From: Burkholderia sp. USMB20
GTDB taxonomy: Bacteria; Pseudomonadota; Gammaproteobacteria; Burkholderiales; Burkholderiaceae
DNA: 64,000 nt
Direction of reading: 5' to 3'
Assembly: GCF_000949135.2 (NCBI RefSeq)
Contig: NZ_JTAN02000003.1
Location: 62,001-126,000, forward strand
The notes under the pieces are model-generated. The model did not search any database and was not told the origin of the DNA. It was given only the letters and a program-made list of their open reading frames with translations. Of this stretch, positions 35,709 to 44,241 are shown in pieces. The translations under genes and the position numbers were made by a program. How positions within the stretch are numbered: the stretch's first letter is position 1; the number at the start of each line of letters is the position of its first letter.

Positions 35709-36353
35709 ATGCACGACGAAATCGACGACGGCGCGCCTTCCGCGCCGGTGTGGCCCGCGTTCGCCGACCTGATGTCGGTGCTGCTCGGCGCATTCGTGCT
35801 GGTCCTCGTCGGCGTGATCGGCATGCAGTTGCAGCTCACGTCGAAGCTCGAGGAAGCGGTGCGGGCGCGCCAGCAGGAAGCGCAGCAGCGCAAGTCGCTC
35901 GAGGAGGCGCTGGCCGGGCCGCTCGCGGCCGGCCGCGTGACGCTCGTGAACGGCCGCATCGGCATCAGCGGCAACGTGCTGTTCGCGCTGAACTCCGACC
36001 AGTTGCAGCCCGAGGGCCGCGATCTGCTGAAGACGCTGGCTGCGCCGCTGGCCGCCTACCTGAAGACGCGCGACGAGATCCTGATGATCAGCGGCTTCGC
36101 CGACGACCAGCAGGTGCGCGCCGGCAACCGCCAGTTCGCGGACAACTGGGAACTGTCGGCCAAGCGCGCGCTGACGGTCACGCGTGCGCTGATCGACGCC
36201 GGCGTGCCGGCCAAGTCGGTGTTCGCGGCTGCGTTCGGCTCCGAGCAGCCGGTCAGCTCGAATGCGGACGATGAAGGTCGCGCGAAGAACCGTCGCGTGG
36301 AGATCGCGCCGGTGCCGCGCAAGACCGCATCGAGCGGAGGGAAGGCGAAGTGA
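35709..36353 (+). CDS. MotB/ZorB-like protein with OmpA peptidoglycan-binding domain
   Basis: A 214-residue protein. A short cytosolic N-terminus leads into a single membrane helix (residues ~16-38) that begins PAFADLMSVLLGAFVL; Asp20 occupies the place of the proton-carrying Asp of MotB and ZorB. A charged helix follows, then an OmpA-family domain (~90-200) with ISGFADDQ, ELSAKRALTVTRAL and the C-terminal KNRRVEI motif that binds peptidoglycan. It starts 3 bases after the DUF802 stop, and its own stop overlaps the DUF2894 start, so a stoichiometric complex is likely. Confidence 0.9.
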   Translation: MHDEIDDGAPSAPVWPAFADLMSVLLGAFVLVLVGVIGMQLQLTSKLEEAVRARQQEAQQRKSLEEALAGPLAAGRVTLVNGRIGISGNVLFALNSDQLQPEGRDLLKTLAAPLAAYLKTRDEILMISGFADDQQVRAGNRQFADNWELSAKRALTVTRALIDAGVPAKSVFAAAFGSEQPVSSNADDEGRAKNRRVEIAPVPRKTASSGGKAK

Positions 36354-36966
36354 CGGACGACGCGACGCACGTGCGCGCGACGCTCGACGCATGGCGCGAG
36401 CAGGCGCCGCCGGCTCGATCCGGTGCGCTTCCTCGGCTCGACGCGCTCGAGAAGGCGCGGGCGCGCTCGACGCGTTGCGCCGCGTTGCTCGATGCGCGGC
36501 TCGCGATGTGCTGGAAGGTTTGCGCAGATCGTCGCGAGCGGTGAAGCGGCAGCCGCCGGCTCGCGGCAAGGCGAGCGCAGGCGCCTGCGCGTGGATGCGA
36601 TCGGCGGCCGTCGAGCGCCTCGCGCGCGATGCACAGCCGACGGGCGGGATCGATCCCGCGCTGATCGACTACTTCCGCGCGATGTGGTCGAAGGTCCGCA
36701 CCGAACAGCAGTATCGCCAGTCGCTCGACCAGGTGCCGCGCAACGCGGGACCGCTCAATTCGAACAGCCTCGTGCACCGGTCGCTCGCGACGATGCGCGA
36801 GCTGTCGCCGGAATACCTGCAGCAGTTCCTGTCGTACATCGATGCGCTGGCATGGCTCGAGGATCTGGCCGGCGGCGGCGCGCAGCCGGAGAAGGAGGCG
36901 CCGCGCGCGAAAGCCGCGAAGACGCTGAAACCGGCGAAGAAGACCACGCGCACCAAGGCGCGATAA
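36350..36966 (+). pseudogene. DUF2894 gene, reading frame broken in this sequence
   Basis: The start codon overlaps the OmpA-gene stop (ATGA) and reads RATLDAWREQ, but the frame stops at 36542-36544. The conserved C-terminal part (MWSKVRTEQQYRQSL, NSNSLVHRSLATMREL, YLQQFLSYIDALAWL) is intact in another frame and ends at 36966. In between, the family-like pieces RLDPVRF (36411) and ASGEAAAAGSR lie in the third frame, so at least three indels separate the parts. Either the gene is decayed or the assembly is wrong here. Family members are cytosolic, of unknown function, and encoded with DUF3348/DUF802. Confidence 0.7.
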
Positions 36967-36996
36967 CGCACGCGCTTGCGCCGCGCCGATCGTTGT

Positions 36997-37569
36997 CTAG
37001 CGAGCGGTCGCCTGCTCGTCGATCGCCGCGCGCAGCGCGTGCAACGCGTCGGTCAGCGCCGACGCGAACGGCGGATGCGCGGCGATGCCCGCCGCGTCGA
37101 GCTGGCTGCCGAGGATCGGCAGCGTGATCGACGCGCGCTCGACGATGCACGCCGACATCACCGACAGCGTTTCCCGCAGCGCCGCGTCCGCATGCGTCGC
37201 GCGCGGCGACGCGTTCAATACCGCGACCGGCTTGTACACGACGGCCTCGCATCCCACGATCCAGTCCAGCGCGTTCTTCATCACGCCCGTCACGCCGTGC
37301 GCGTATTCCGGGCTCGCGATCAGCACGCCGTCCGCGGCGTTCAGCCGCTCGATCAGGTCGCGCACCGCGGCCGGCGACGGATCTTCGATATCGGGGTTGA
37401 ACAGCGGAAACTCGCCGAGACGATCGAAACGCGTGATGCGCATCCCGCGCGGCGCAACGCGGGCGGCTGCGTCCAGCAGCGCCGCGTTGTACGACTGCGC
37501 ACGCAGGCTGCCGCACAGCGCGACGATGTCGACGCGGCGCTCGGAATCGGTTCGGGGTTCGGTAGCCAT
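36997..37569 (-). CDS. NADPH-dependent FMN reductase family protein
   Basis: A 190-residue flavodoxin-fold reductase. The phosphate-binding loop is GSLRAQSYNAALLDAA, and the family motif SPEYAHGVTGVMKNALDW is complete. Relatives reduce FMN, azo dyes, quinones or chromate with NAD(P)H. It is convergent with the DUF2894 gene. The first ~12 residues are a charged extension. Confidence 0.9.
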   Translation of the reverse strand: MATEPRTDSERRVDIVALCGSLRAQSYNAALLDAAARVAPRGMRITRFDRLGEFPLFNPDIEDPSPAAVRDLIERLNAADGVLIASPEYAHGVTGVMKNALDWIVGCEAVVYKPVAVLNASPRATHADAALRETLSVMSACIVERASITLPILGSQLDAAGIAAHPPFASALTDALHALRAAIDEQATAR

Positions 37570-37623
37570 CGAGGAGCGTAGGGGTGGGAGTCTTGCGCGG
37601 CGACGGCGCGCGGATCCGCGGGA

Positions 37624-38301
37624 TTATCGCATCGGCGCGTGAGCGACGTGCCGCGCGTCGGCGACGCGGCGCAGGTGATGCGATTCGCGTCCGTCCCGCG
37701 GCAACTGCGGGTCCTGACGCCGGGTGGCAACCGTGTCGCGCATCCCGGTTGCCCGTGCCAGGTCACCGAGTGTCCATCCGTTGCCGAGCAACAGGCGGCG
37801 CGTATGCAGCGCACCGTACACGTCGTCCGCGACGATTTCGCCGAGATAGCGCAGCGCGCGGCCGTCGACGTCGACGAAACCGTGCCGGTAGTCGTGCGCG
37901 AGCGCGGTCCACAGCTGTGCCGCGCCGACCGACTGACGCGCGCCGCTGATCAGGCAGAGACCTGCGTCGAGTCCCCATCGGTACAGCGTCGTCGCAAGCC
38001 CCTTGCGTTGCGCGGACCCGCGCAGCCGCGTATGCGGCGCGCGCAGGTAGCGGTCCGCGCGGCGCGGCAGTTCGGGAAGGCGGTTGAAGATCGTGTAGCC
38101 GGCGAGCTGACGGGCCGACGGATCCTCGACGTAAAGGAAATATTCGCCGTCGGCCTCGCGGTGGCGGACGATCAGGCCCGAGTCGCCGAGCGCGACGGCC
38201 GGCAGGCCGTGCAGGCGATGGCCCGGCTGGTTCAGACGCGCATGGAGCATGTCGAGTTCATCGTCGATGTCGTGCTGGGAATGCTGTACGTCGATACGCA
38301 T
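37624..38301 (-). CDS. Uncharacterised protein with GNAT-like features
   Basis: A 225-residue protein that I cannot place firmly. The segment RGSAQRKGLATTLYRWGLDAG resembles the acetyl-CoA loop of GNAT enzymes, and the surroundings (GLIVRHREADGEYFLYV, GYTIFNRLPELPR) could form the preceding strands, but the match is weak. The C-terminus is Arg/His-rich. The start is uncertain: no Shine-Dalgarno is seen before MRIDVQH, and a terminator-like hairpin ends three bases upstream of this ATG. Confidence 0.65.
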   Translation of the reverse strand: MRIDVQHSQHDIDDELDMLHARLNQPGHRLHGLPAVALGDSGLIVRHREADGEYFLYVEDPSARQLAGYTIFNRLPELPRRADRYLRAPHTRLRGSAQRKGLATTLYRWGLDAGLCLISGARQSVGAAQLWTALAHDYRHGFVDVDGRALRYLGEIVADDVYGALHTRRLLLGNGWTLGDLARATGMRDTVATRRQDPQLPRDGRESHHLRRVADARHVAHAPMR

Positions 38302-38303
38302 GG

Positions 38304-38326
38304 CAAAAGGCGCCCGTCCCGGGCGC
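38304..38326 (-). terminator. Terminator-like hairpin just upstream of the GNAT-like gene
   Basis: On the minus strand GCGCCCG/CGGGCGC (3-base loop) is followed by CTTTT. It lies beyond the 28-codon membrane peptide and directly before the next start codon, so it could act as terminator or attenuator. Confidence 0.55.
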
Positions 38327-38367
38327 ATCGAGAAAGGGGTTCATCGCAAACGGGAAAGGAAATGGCA

Positions 38368-38402
38368 GCGGCCCCCGGGCTCGACGAGCGAGCCGGGGCC
38401 GC
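38368..38402. terminator. Strong two-part hairpin after the 28-codon peptide gene
   Basis: GCGGCCCC/GGGGCCGC (8 bp) plus an inner GGCTCG/CGAGCC stem (6 bp), with two unpaired bases between. It starts four bases beyond the stop of the small gene. Confidence 0.6.
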
Positions 38403-38405
38403 GAA

Positions 38406-38492
38406 TCAGCTGGGGATGTGCTGGAAACCGGCGGCGATCGCGGCGAGGCCCGCGATGCAGAGTGCGAACAGGATCAGGACTTTGTGGATCAC
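38406..38492 (-). CDS. 28-residue membrane peptide with GTG start
   Basis: A very short gene read as (f)MIHKVLILFALC..., a single hydrophobic helix of about 20 residues ending GFQHIPS. The GTG start has a GAGGAG ribosome-binding site seven bases upstream, and a strong hairpin follows the stop, which together make translation plausible. Nothing in the sequence shows its role; it could be a small membrane regulator or a toxin-like peptide. Confidence 0.55.
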   Translation of the reverse strand: MIHKVLILFALCIAGLAAIAAGFQHIPS

Positions 38493-38887
38493 GCCTCTCT
38501 CCTCATGGACGCGCGGCGCCGAACGGCGGTGCCGCGGAGACGGTGATGGCGGGCACGGCCCGCGCGGCCGTCGTGCGGGACGACGGTCGAAGGTCCGGGC
38601 GGCAGGCGCGCGGACGGTCAGCACCATACGCGACGGGAACGGGGCGGGCAACCGGACGGCGGGAGAAAAGCGACGAAACGCGGGGAATCGAGGGTGTTTC
38701 GCGACAATCGGTCGCAAGGGGCGGGCGTGTCGACGTCGCGTGCCGGCGTTTGTCTCGAAATCACGTCCGCTTCATGGCAAACGGATTTCACCAGGATCGG
38801 ACCACGGGAGCGGGCCCGTCCACGGATCGCCGAGCCGCAACGACCTTCTTCACCCGGTGGTTGCGGCGATCTCCTGGTGTTGCCGCC
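38493..38887. other. Intergenic region between the small peptide and the ICMT-like gene
   Basis: About 395 bases containing the presumed promoter of the 28-codon gene and the 3' flank of the leftward membrane-protein gene. No convincing coding frame, hairpin or repeat was seen. Confidence 0.45.
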
Positions 38888-40171
38888 TCACCCCGCCTTC
38901 CGCACCCCGAACGCCTGCCTGATCCGCGCGAACAACCCATGCTGCGCGATCCATTCCGCATACGCGCGATAGTCAGGATCACGCATCAAATGACGTTCCT
39001 CCGTCTTCGCCCGCGTGTAGTAGATCAGATTGACCGCGACGAGCCCCGCGCCGTGCATCAGCCCGACCTGCCAGCCGAGCGGCTCGACGAACGGCACCGA
39101 CACCATCCAGTACGACAGGTTCTTCGTGATGTACGCCGGATGCTTCGTGAAACGATACGGACCCGACGTGATGATCCCGCGGTTCGTGAGGTTCGAGAAA
39201 CGCAGCCCGAACGAGATCGTCGACAGCGCATAGGTCATCAGCAGCAGGATGATCACCGCGCCCCAGATCACGCGCAGCGTCGGCGCGGACAGCAGCCAGT
39301 TGTCCCAGAACAGCGAGCCTTCGTAGCGGATGTAGTTGTTCGAGATCAGCGACCAGAACGGCTGGTAGCACATCAGCGCGGCGACCCAGCCGAGCGTGGT
39401 CGGCTCGACGGTGCGCACGTGGCTGTCGAGGATGCGGAACGTGCACAGGTAGCCGACGGTGCCGAACATCAGGTCCATCGTGAACGACAGGTCGTACAGG
39501 AACACGAAGGTCGCGATCGTCATCGGCGCGTTCACTGCGTGCGCAAGCGATGCGCTCAGGTGATCGGCGTCCTTCGACAGGTAGACCGTCATCAGCGGCA
39601 GGAAGAACGCCTTCACGCCCCAGCCGGCGAGCATCTCGCGCACGGGCTGCCAGCTCGCTGGCGGCTCGCGGCGGAACAGGTAGCGGCCCCACAGCAGGTA
39701 CGCGTCGTCGGTCTCGCGCTGGTGGCGATCCATCCACGCGAAGTAGAACGGCGCGGCGACGATCACGTACGGCGCGAGCGAGCGCAGCAGCGACCAGAAC
39801 GGCAGGTAGAACGCGCCGTGATATTCGGGCAGCAGCCAGTAGATCGCGGCGATGCCGGCGTAGATCGACGTCAGCGCGCCGAGCCGCGTCGCGACGCGGG
39901 CGAGCCCGAGCGGGCGCACGGCCTGGCGCGACAGTCCCGCGCTCGGGCGCAGATAGACGCGCGAGATGAAGATTTCGTGCAGCGCGATCGTGCCGATGAT
40001 CGCGAGGCTGGCGACGACCGCGCGCGTGGCCGCATCGAGGCTCGGCTGGTCGCGCGTGATCCACAGCGCGAAGAGACCGGCCGCGATGCCGAGCAGGCCG
40101 GCGCGGAACGGCGTGGCGGAACGGGGCGGGCGGTCCTGGACCGCGGCGATGCCGTCGAGCGTGGAATTCAT
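38888..40171 (-). CDS. Polytopic membrane protein with C-terminal ICMT/PEMT-like methyltransferase domain
   Basis: A 427-residue inner-membrane protein with about nine or ten helices. The C-terminal ~120 residues (GLRFSNLTNRGIITSGPYRFTKHP, then TKNLSYWM and AKTEERHLMRDPDYRAYAEW) match the isoprenylcysteine carboxyl methyltransferase / phospholipid methyltransferase fold, including the HP and EE residues. The N-terminal half is specific to this group. The start MNSTLDG was chosen over an upstream Met with a hydrophilic extension. The methyl acceptor is unknown. Confidence 0.8.
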   Translation of the reverse strand: MNSTLDGIAAVQDRPPRSATPFRAGLLGIAAGLFALWITRDQPSLDAATRAVVASLAIIGTIALHEIFISRVYLRPSAGLSRQAVRPLGLARVATRLGALTSIYAGIAAIYWLLPEYHGAFYLPFWSLLRSLAPYVIVAAPFYFAWMDRHQRETDDAYLLWGRYLFRREPPASWQPVREMLAGWGVKAFFLPLMTVYLSKDADHLSASLAHAVNAPMTIATFVFLYDLSFTMDLMFGTVGYLCTFRILDSHVRTVEPTTLGWVAALMCYQPFWSLISNNYIRYEGSLFWDNWLLSAPTLRVIWGAVIILLLMTYALSTISFGLRFSNLTNRGIITSGPYRFTKHPAYITKNLSYWMVSVPFVEPLGWQVGLMHGAGLVAVNLIYYTRAKTEERHLMRDPDYRAYAEWIAQHGLFARIRQAFGVRKAG

Positions 40172-40291
40172 GATCGGATCCTCGTCGGGATGACGGCCGG
40201 CGCCCCCGCTTGGCGGGTGGCGCCGGCCATCGGCCGGGCTTTGGATTGGTATGTGCCCGGCCATTGGCCTGTGGTTCTGATACGTGACGCG

Positions 40292-42439
40292 TTACTTCTT
40301 CGGGGCGGTGCCGAGCAGGCCGCCGAGCAGGTTCGTCACCGGTGCCAGCAGGTTGGTCGCGCCAGCCGCGGTGCCGCCGTTCGAACTGCCGGTCAGGCCG
40401 GCCGTGACGGTGCCGCTGCCGGACGGCGTCGTCACCGTGCCGGCCGCGCCGCCCGGGCTGGCCGTGCCGACTGCGCCGAGCGTGCCGGCCGCCGACGTCA
40501 GCGAGCCCGTCAGCGTGCCGACCGGGCCGTTCGTCAGCGCACCGCCGAGGTTGCCGGTCAGGTTGCCGCCCGGCGTCGTGACCGTGCCGGTGAGGCTCGC
40601 GCCAAGCGGCGTCAGCGAGTTGACGAGGCCGGTGACCGGTGCCAGCAGGCTGCCGGTGCCCGAGCTGCTGGTACCGCTCGTGCCGCTGGTGCCGCTCGTA
40701 CCGCTCGAACCGAGGCCGCCGAGGGCGCCCGTCACCGTGCCGAGCAGGCCCGTGATCGGCGCGAGCGGGCCGCCGCTGGTGCCGCTCGTCCCGCTGGTGC
40801 CGCCGGAGCCGCTCGAACTGCTGCCGCCGCCGAGGGCGCCCGTCAGCGAACCGAGCACGCCCGTGATCGGGGCGAGCGGGTTGGTGCCGCTGCTGGAACT
40901 GCCGCTGGACAGCAGGCCGCCGGTCGACGACACCGTGTTGCCGAGCTGGGACACGCTGCCGCCCGCGCTCGTGCCGACCGGGTTGCCGGTCGCGTTGCCG
41001 ACCTGCGTACCGGCGAGGCCGAGGCCGCTGCCGAGCGTGTTCAGCAGGCCGCTGAGCGGGGCGCCGAGCAGGGTCGCGTTGCCGAGCGTCTGCGTGGCGC
41101 CAGGCGTCGTGACGCCGCCGGTCAGCGTGTTGGTGATCGGGTTGATCACGCTGCCGAGTTGCGTCTCGAGTTGCTGGACCGGCGCGCTGTTCAGCGCCGT
41201 GTTGAGCGCCGATGCGGTGGAGTTGACCGCGGTGCCGACCGTGTTGACGAGACTGCCGACCAGGGTCGTCGCCGGCGCGAGCGGCGCCAGCGGACCGGTG
41301 CCGAGGCTCGTCACCGCGTTGCCGAGGTTGTTGACGGCGCCGCCGGCGCCGGTCAGCAGGCCGGTGGTCGACGTGAGCGTCGGGCCGAGCGGGTTCGGCG
41401 ACACGCCGATCGAGCCAAGGCCGGCCGCGACGCCGTTGCCGAGCGACTGCACGCCGCTGCCGAGGCTGGTGACCGCATTGCCGATGCTGGTGGCCGTCGT
41501 CGGGTTCGTGCCGGGGACCTGTACGCCGCCGATCTGCGACCCGCCGTTCGCGACCGTCGTGCCCAGTGCCGTGACGAGCGTGCCGGTTTGCTGGAGGACG
41601 TTGCCCAGCGGGGTGGCGCTGGTGCCGGAGGTGCCTGAAGTACCGGAAGTGCCCGACGTGCCGGACGTGCCCGAGGTGCCGGACGTGCCCGAGGTGCCCG
41701 AGGTGCCCGAGGTGCCCGAGGTGCCCGAGGTGCCGGAAGTGCCCGAGGTGCCGGAGGTGCCGGAGGTGCCGGAAGTGCCCGAGGTGCCGGAGGTGCCGGA
41801 GGTGCCCGACGTACCGGAGGTGCCCGACGTGCCGGAAGTGCCTGACGTACCGGAAGTGCCCGACGTGCCGGAAGTGCCGGAAGTGCCGGAAGTGCCGGAA
41901 GTGCCCGAGGTGCCGGAGGTGCCGGAGGTGCCCGACGTGCCCGAGGTGCCCGACGTGCCGGAAGTGCCGGAAGTGCCGGAAGTGCCGGAAGTGCCGGAAG
42001 TGCCGGAAGTGCCGGAAGTGCCGGAAGTGCCCGAGGTGCCCGAGGTGCCGGAAGTGCCCGACGTGCCGGAGGTGCCCGACGTACCGGAAGTGCCCGACGT
42101 GCCGGAGGTGCCCGACGTACCGGAAGTGCCCGACGTGCCGGAAGTACCCGACGTGCCGGAAGTACCCGAAGTACCGGAAGTACCCGACGTACCGGAGGTG
42201 CCCGAAGTACCGGAGGTGCCCGACGTACCCGAAGTCCCCGACGAACCCGACGTCCCCGAACTACCGCCGCCGGACGTACCCGACGAGCCGCCGCCGGAAG
42301 TCCCCGAAGTCCCCGAAGTCCCGGACGTGCTCGGCTTGATCGACGGCGTGACCGGCCCGTCGACCGAGCCGCAGCCATACAGCGAGAGCAGCGACAGGAC
42401 GGCCAGCGATACCGTCGTCTTCTTTAAGTAATGGTGCAT
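40292..42439 (-). CDS. Collagen-like lipoprotein with long Gly-Thr-Ser repeat
   Basis: A 715-residue surface-type lipoprotein. The signal peptide [23 protein letters not shown] ends in a lipobox, with Cys23 lipidated. After a short linker comes a Gly-Thr-Ser triplet region (residues ~35-275), then a ~440-residue C-terminal domain rich in Gly, Leu, Asn, Thr and Ser with recurring LAPITGLLG / PLAPVTGL and LGNAVTSLG motifs. Gly-x-y triplets of this kind occur in Burkholderia collagen-like (Bucl) proteins and could form a triple helix. Repeat number is likely to vary between strains. Confidence 0.85.
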   Translation of the reverse strand: MHHYLKKTTVSLAVLSLLSLYGCGSVDGPVTPSIKPSTSGTSGTSGTSGGGSSGTSGGGSSGTSGSSGTSGTSGTSGTSGTSGTSGTSGTSGTSGTSGTSGTSGTSGTSGTSGTSGTSGTSGTSGTSGTSGTSGTSGTSGTSGTSGTSGTSGTSGTSGTSGTSGTSGTSGTSGTSGTSGTSGTSGTSGTSGTSGTSGTSGTSGTSGTSGTSGTSGTSGTSGTSGTSGTSGTSGTSGTSGTSGTSGTSGTSGTSGTSGTSGTSGTSGTSGTSGTSATPLGNVLQQTGTLVTALGTTVANGGSQIGGVQVPGTNPTTATSIGNAVTSLGSGVQSLGNGVAAGLGSIGVSPNPLGPTLTSTTGLLTGAGGAVNNLGNAVTSLGTGPLAPLAPATTLVGSLVNTVGTAVNSTASALNTALNSAPVQQLETQLGSVINPITNTLTGGVTTPGATQTLGNATLLGAPLSGLLNTLGSGLGLAGTQVGNATGNPVGTSAGGSVSQLGNTVSSTGGLLSSGSSSSGTNPLAPITGVLGSLTGALGGGSSSSGSGGTSGTSGTSGGPLAPITGLLGTVTGALGGLGSSGTSGTSGTSGTSSSGTGSLLAPVTGLVNSLTPLGASLTGTVTTPGGNLTGNLGGALTNGPVGTLTGSLTSAAGTLGAVGTASPGGAAGTVTTPSGSGTVTAGLTGSSNGGTAAGATNLLAPVTNLLGGLLGTAPKK
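41618..42238 (-). repeat. 69 uninterrupted 9-bp units encoding Gly-Thr-Ser
   Basis: Each 9-base unit encodes one GTS triplet with scattered synonymous third-base changes. The run spans 621 bases, bounded by a GSS triplet on the N-terminal side and GTSATP on the other. Further short GTS and GGGSS blocks lie beyond it on the N-terminal side, and two shorter GTS clusters occur near 40670-40710 and 40770-40800. Confidence 0.9.
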
Positions 42440-42808
42440 GGTGGCCTCGACATTGGAAGTTGTGTCCGGGCCATTACTGCAAATTCCGCGCCATGACATC
42501 TTCCGCGCAATGCGCCGGCGCTTTGTTGCGGGAATCGGGAATATCGGCGCGATTTAAACGGAGGAATGGGGGTTTCGCGGGACGGGCGCGCCGGTTGCGC
42601 CGCTGTGCGCGCCGTGATGTTCCCGTAAGGTGCCGTAACGCCGGGCTGGATGTTACGTAGCGTTCGGCCCGGTGTTCCGCGTGTGACGCAGCCGGCCGCG
42701 CCCCGAGGGCACGGTCTTTGACGAAACGCCCACGCGCCGCGAACATGACGCGAACCCACCCGGCCGCAGGCGACGCCGAAGCGGCCACGACTTCAGACAG
42801 GACACGAC
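42440..42808. other. Intergenic region between the collagen-like lipoprotein and the CMD gene
   Basis: About 370 bases between divergent genes, with AT-richer patches near 42480 and 42545 (ATTTAAAC) that may hold the lipoprotein promoter. No operator-like palindrome or coding frame stands out. Confidence 0.45.
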
Positions 42809-43207
42809 ATGAGCGAACAGGACAGGGAACAGGGCAAGGCGCGCCGCACCGAAGTCATGGGCGAGGCATTCGTCGAGCGCGCGATGCGCGACCTCGACGG
42901 TTTTTCGCGTCCGCTGCAGAACTGGCTGAACGAGCACGCGTGGGGCAGCACGTGGCAGCGCGGCGGCATCGACCTGAAGACGCGCAGCCTCTGTACGTGC
43001 GCGATGCTGGCGGCGCTCGGCCGCGGCACGGAACTGAAGGGCCACGTGCGTGGCGCGCTCAACAACGGCGCGAGCCTCGTCGAGATCCGCGAGGTGCTGC
43101 TGCACAGCGCGCTGTACGCGGGCGCGCCGGCGGCGGTCGAGGCGTTCCGCAGCGCGCGCGAGGTCATCGCGGAACTCGGGCTGTCGCTGCCCGACGACGA
43201 AGCCTGA
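42809..43207 (+). CDS. Carboxymuconolactone decarboxylase family protein
   Basis: A 132-residue all-helical protein of the CMD/AhpD superfamily. SLCTCAMLAALGRGTELKGHVRGALNNGAS with the following VEIREVLLHSALYAGAPAAVEAF is very close to PcaC-type 4-carboxymuconolactone decarboxylases. It has a Cys-x-Cys rather than the Cys-x-x-Cys of AhpD. No other beta-ketoadipate genes are nearby, so it may serve another hydrolase-type role. Confidence 0.9.
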   Translation: MSEQDREQGKARRTEVMGEAFVERAMRDLDGFSRPLQNWLNEHAWGSTWQRGGIDLKTRSLCTCAMLAALGRGTELKGHVRGALNNGASLVEIREVLLHSALYAGAPAAVEAFRSAREVIAELGLSLPDDEA

Positions 43208-43247
43208 CCGGCGCGCGCCGCGGCGCGGCCGGCAGGCCCGCCGACGC

Positions 43248-44234
43248 TTAATGCTCGACGTGCGCGCCCTGCACCGGCGCCTCGACCGGCGCGGCGGCGA
43301 CTTCGAGCAGCCAGTCCGCCGTTGCGTCGGGAATCGTGACCGGCAGCATGTGCCCGCCTTCGACGACCTTCAACCGCACGCGTGCCGACTTCTGCGCGAG
43401 CGCTTCGCCGTGCGTGCGCCAGTTCAGGATCGGATCGGCGCGGCCGTACAGCACGTCGACCGGCAGCGCGAGGTCCGCGTAGCGGCGCGCCATCGCGGGC
43501 AGGTCGACGGGCGCCGACAGCAGGTCGGTCGCCGTCGCGTAGAACACGTGCGGCCGCAGCCCGAGCAGCCCGCCGCCCTTCACCGGGAAGTCGCGCGGCA
43601 CGGCTTCCGGCGCGAACACCTGATCGACTGCCTTGCGGCCGGTCAGGATCGTCAGCGGGATCGCGAACGTCCACGACACGAAGCGGCGCACCAGCGGCGA
43701 CGGCAGCATCAGCGGCTTGAACGGTGCCGGCGGCTCGGTCTGCTCGTGCGACAGCGGCGCGATCAGCGCAAGCCGGCTCACGCGCTCCGGATGGTTGAGC
43801 CCGACCGCGAGCGCGATCGCGCCGCCGAGCGAATGGCCGACGAGCACGGGCCGGTCGAGCTTCAGCGCGTCGATGAACGCGGCGATCGTGCGGGCCTGCG
43901 CGAACACGTTCGCCTGCGAGCCGGCGCCGCGCAGCGAGCGGCCGGCGCCGGGCCGGTCGACGAGGATCACGCGATGGTGCTGCGCGAGTCGCGTGAGCGG
44001 CAGGTACGCGAAGTTGCGCATCTGCCCGGCGAGCCCGTGCACGAACACGAGCGGCGGCCCGCTGCCGTACTCGACGTAGTGGATGTGGTCGCCGCCGATG
44101 TCGACGAAGCGGCCTTCGGGCGGAAACGCGCGCGTCACGCGACGCGCGACGTAGCCGGAAAACAGCGCGAGCGCGGCGAGCATCGCGACGACGCCGAGCA
44201 GCACGTTCTGGATCAGGTGAAGCGTATGGCTCAT
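43248..44234 (-). CDS. Alpha/beta hydrolase with N-terminal membrane anchor
   Basis: A 328-residue hydrolase. An N-terminal hydrophobic helix (about residues 8-30) anchors it; the hydrolase fold follows with the oxyanion-site VFVHGLAGQ, the nucleophile elbow VGHSLGGAIA (Ser at the centre), and a late DVLYGRADPILN and GGHMLPV that supply Asp and His. It is the last gene of a three-gene leftward unit with a Baeyer-Villiger monooxygenase and an SDR, and could hydrolyse the ester or lactone that the monooxygenase makes. Confidence 0.9.
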   Translation of the reverse strand: MSHTLHLIQNVLLGVVAMLAALALFSGYVARRVTRAFPPEGRFVDIGGDHIHYVEYGSGPPLVFVHGLAGQMRNFAYLPLTRLAQHHRVILVDRPGAGRSLRGAGSQANVFAQARTIAAFIDALKLDRPVLVGHSLGGAIALAVGLNHPERVSRLALIAPLSHEQTEPPAPFKPLMLPSPLVRRFVSWTFAIPLTILTGRKAVDQVFAPEAVPRDFPVKGGGLLGLRPHVFYATATDLLSAPVDLPAMARRYADLALPVDVLYGRADPILNWRTHGEALAQKSARVRLKVVEGGHMLPVTIPDATADWLLEVAAAPVEAPVQGAHVEH

Positions 44235-44241
44235 GTCGGCC

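Noticed and set aside
31898-36966. A complete Zorya defence system.
   Set aside because: No ZorC, ZorD (helicase/nuclease) or ZorE gene is present; only the motor-like pair resembles it, so the system is reported as Zorya-like at most.
40284-42431. A rightward 715-codon frame of Val-Pro-Glu/Asp repeats as a protein-coding gene.
   Set aside because: It mirrors the repeat of the leftward collagen-like lipoprotein, which has a perfect lipoprotein signal; the rightward frame has no signal and no domain.
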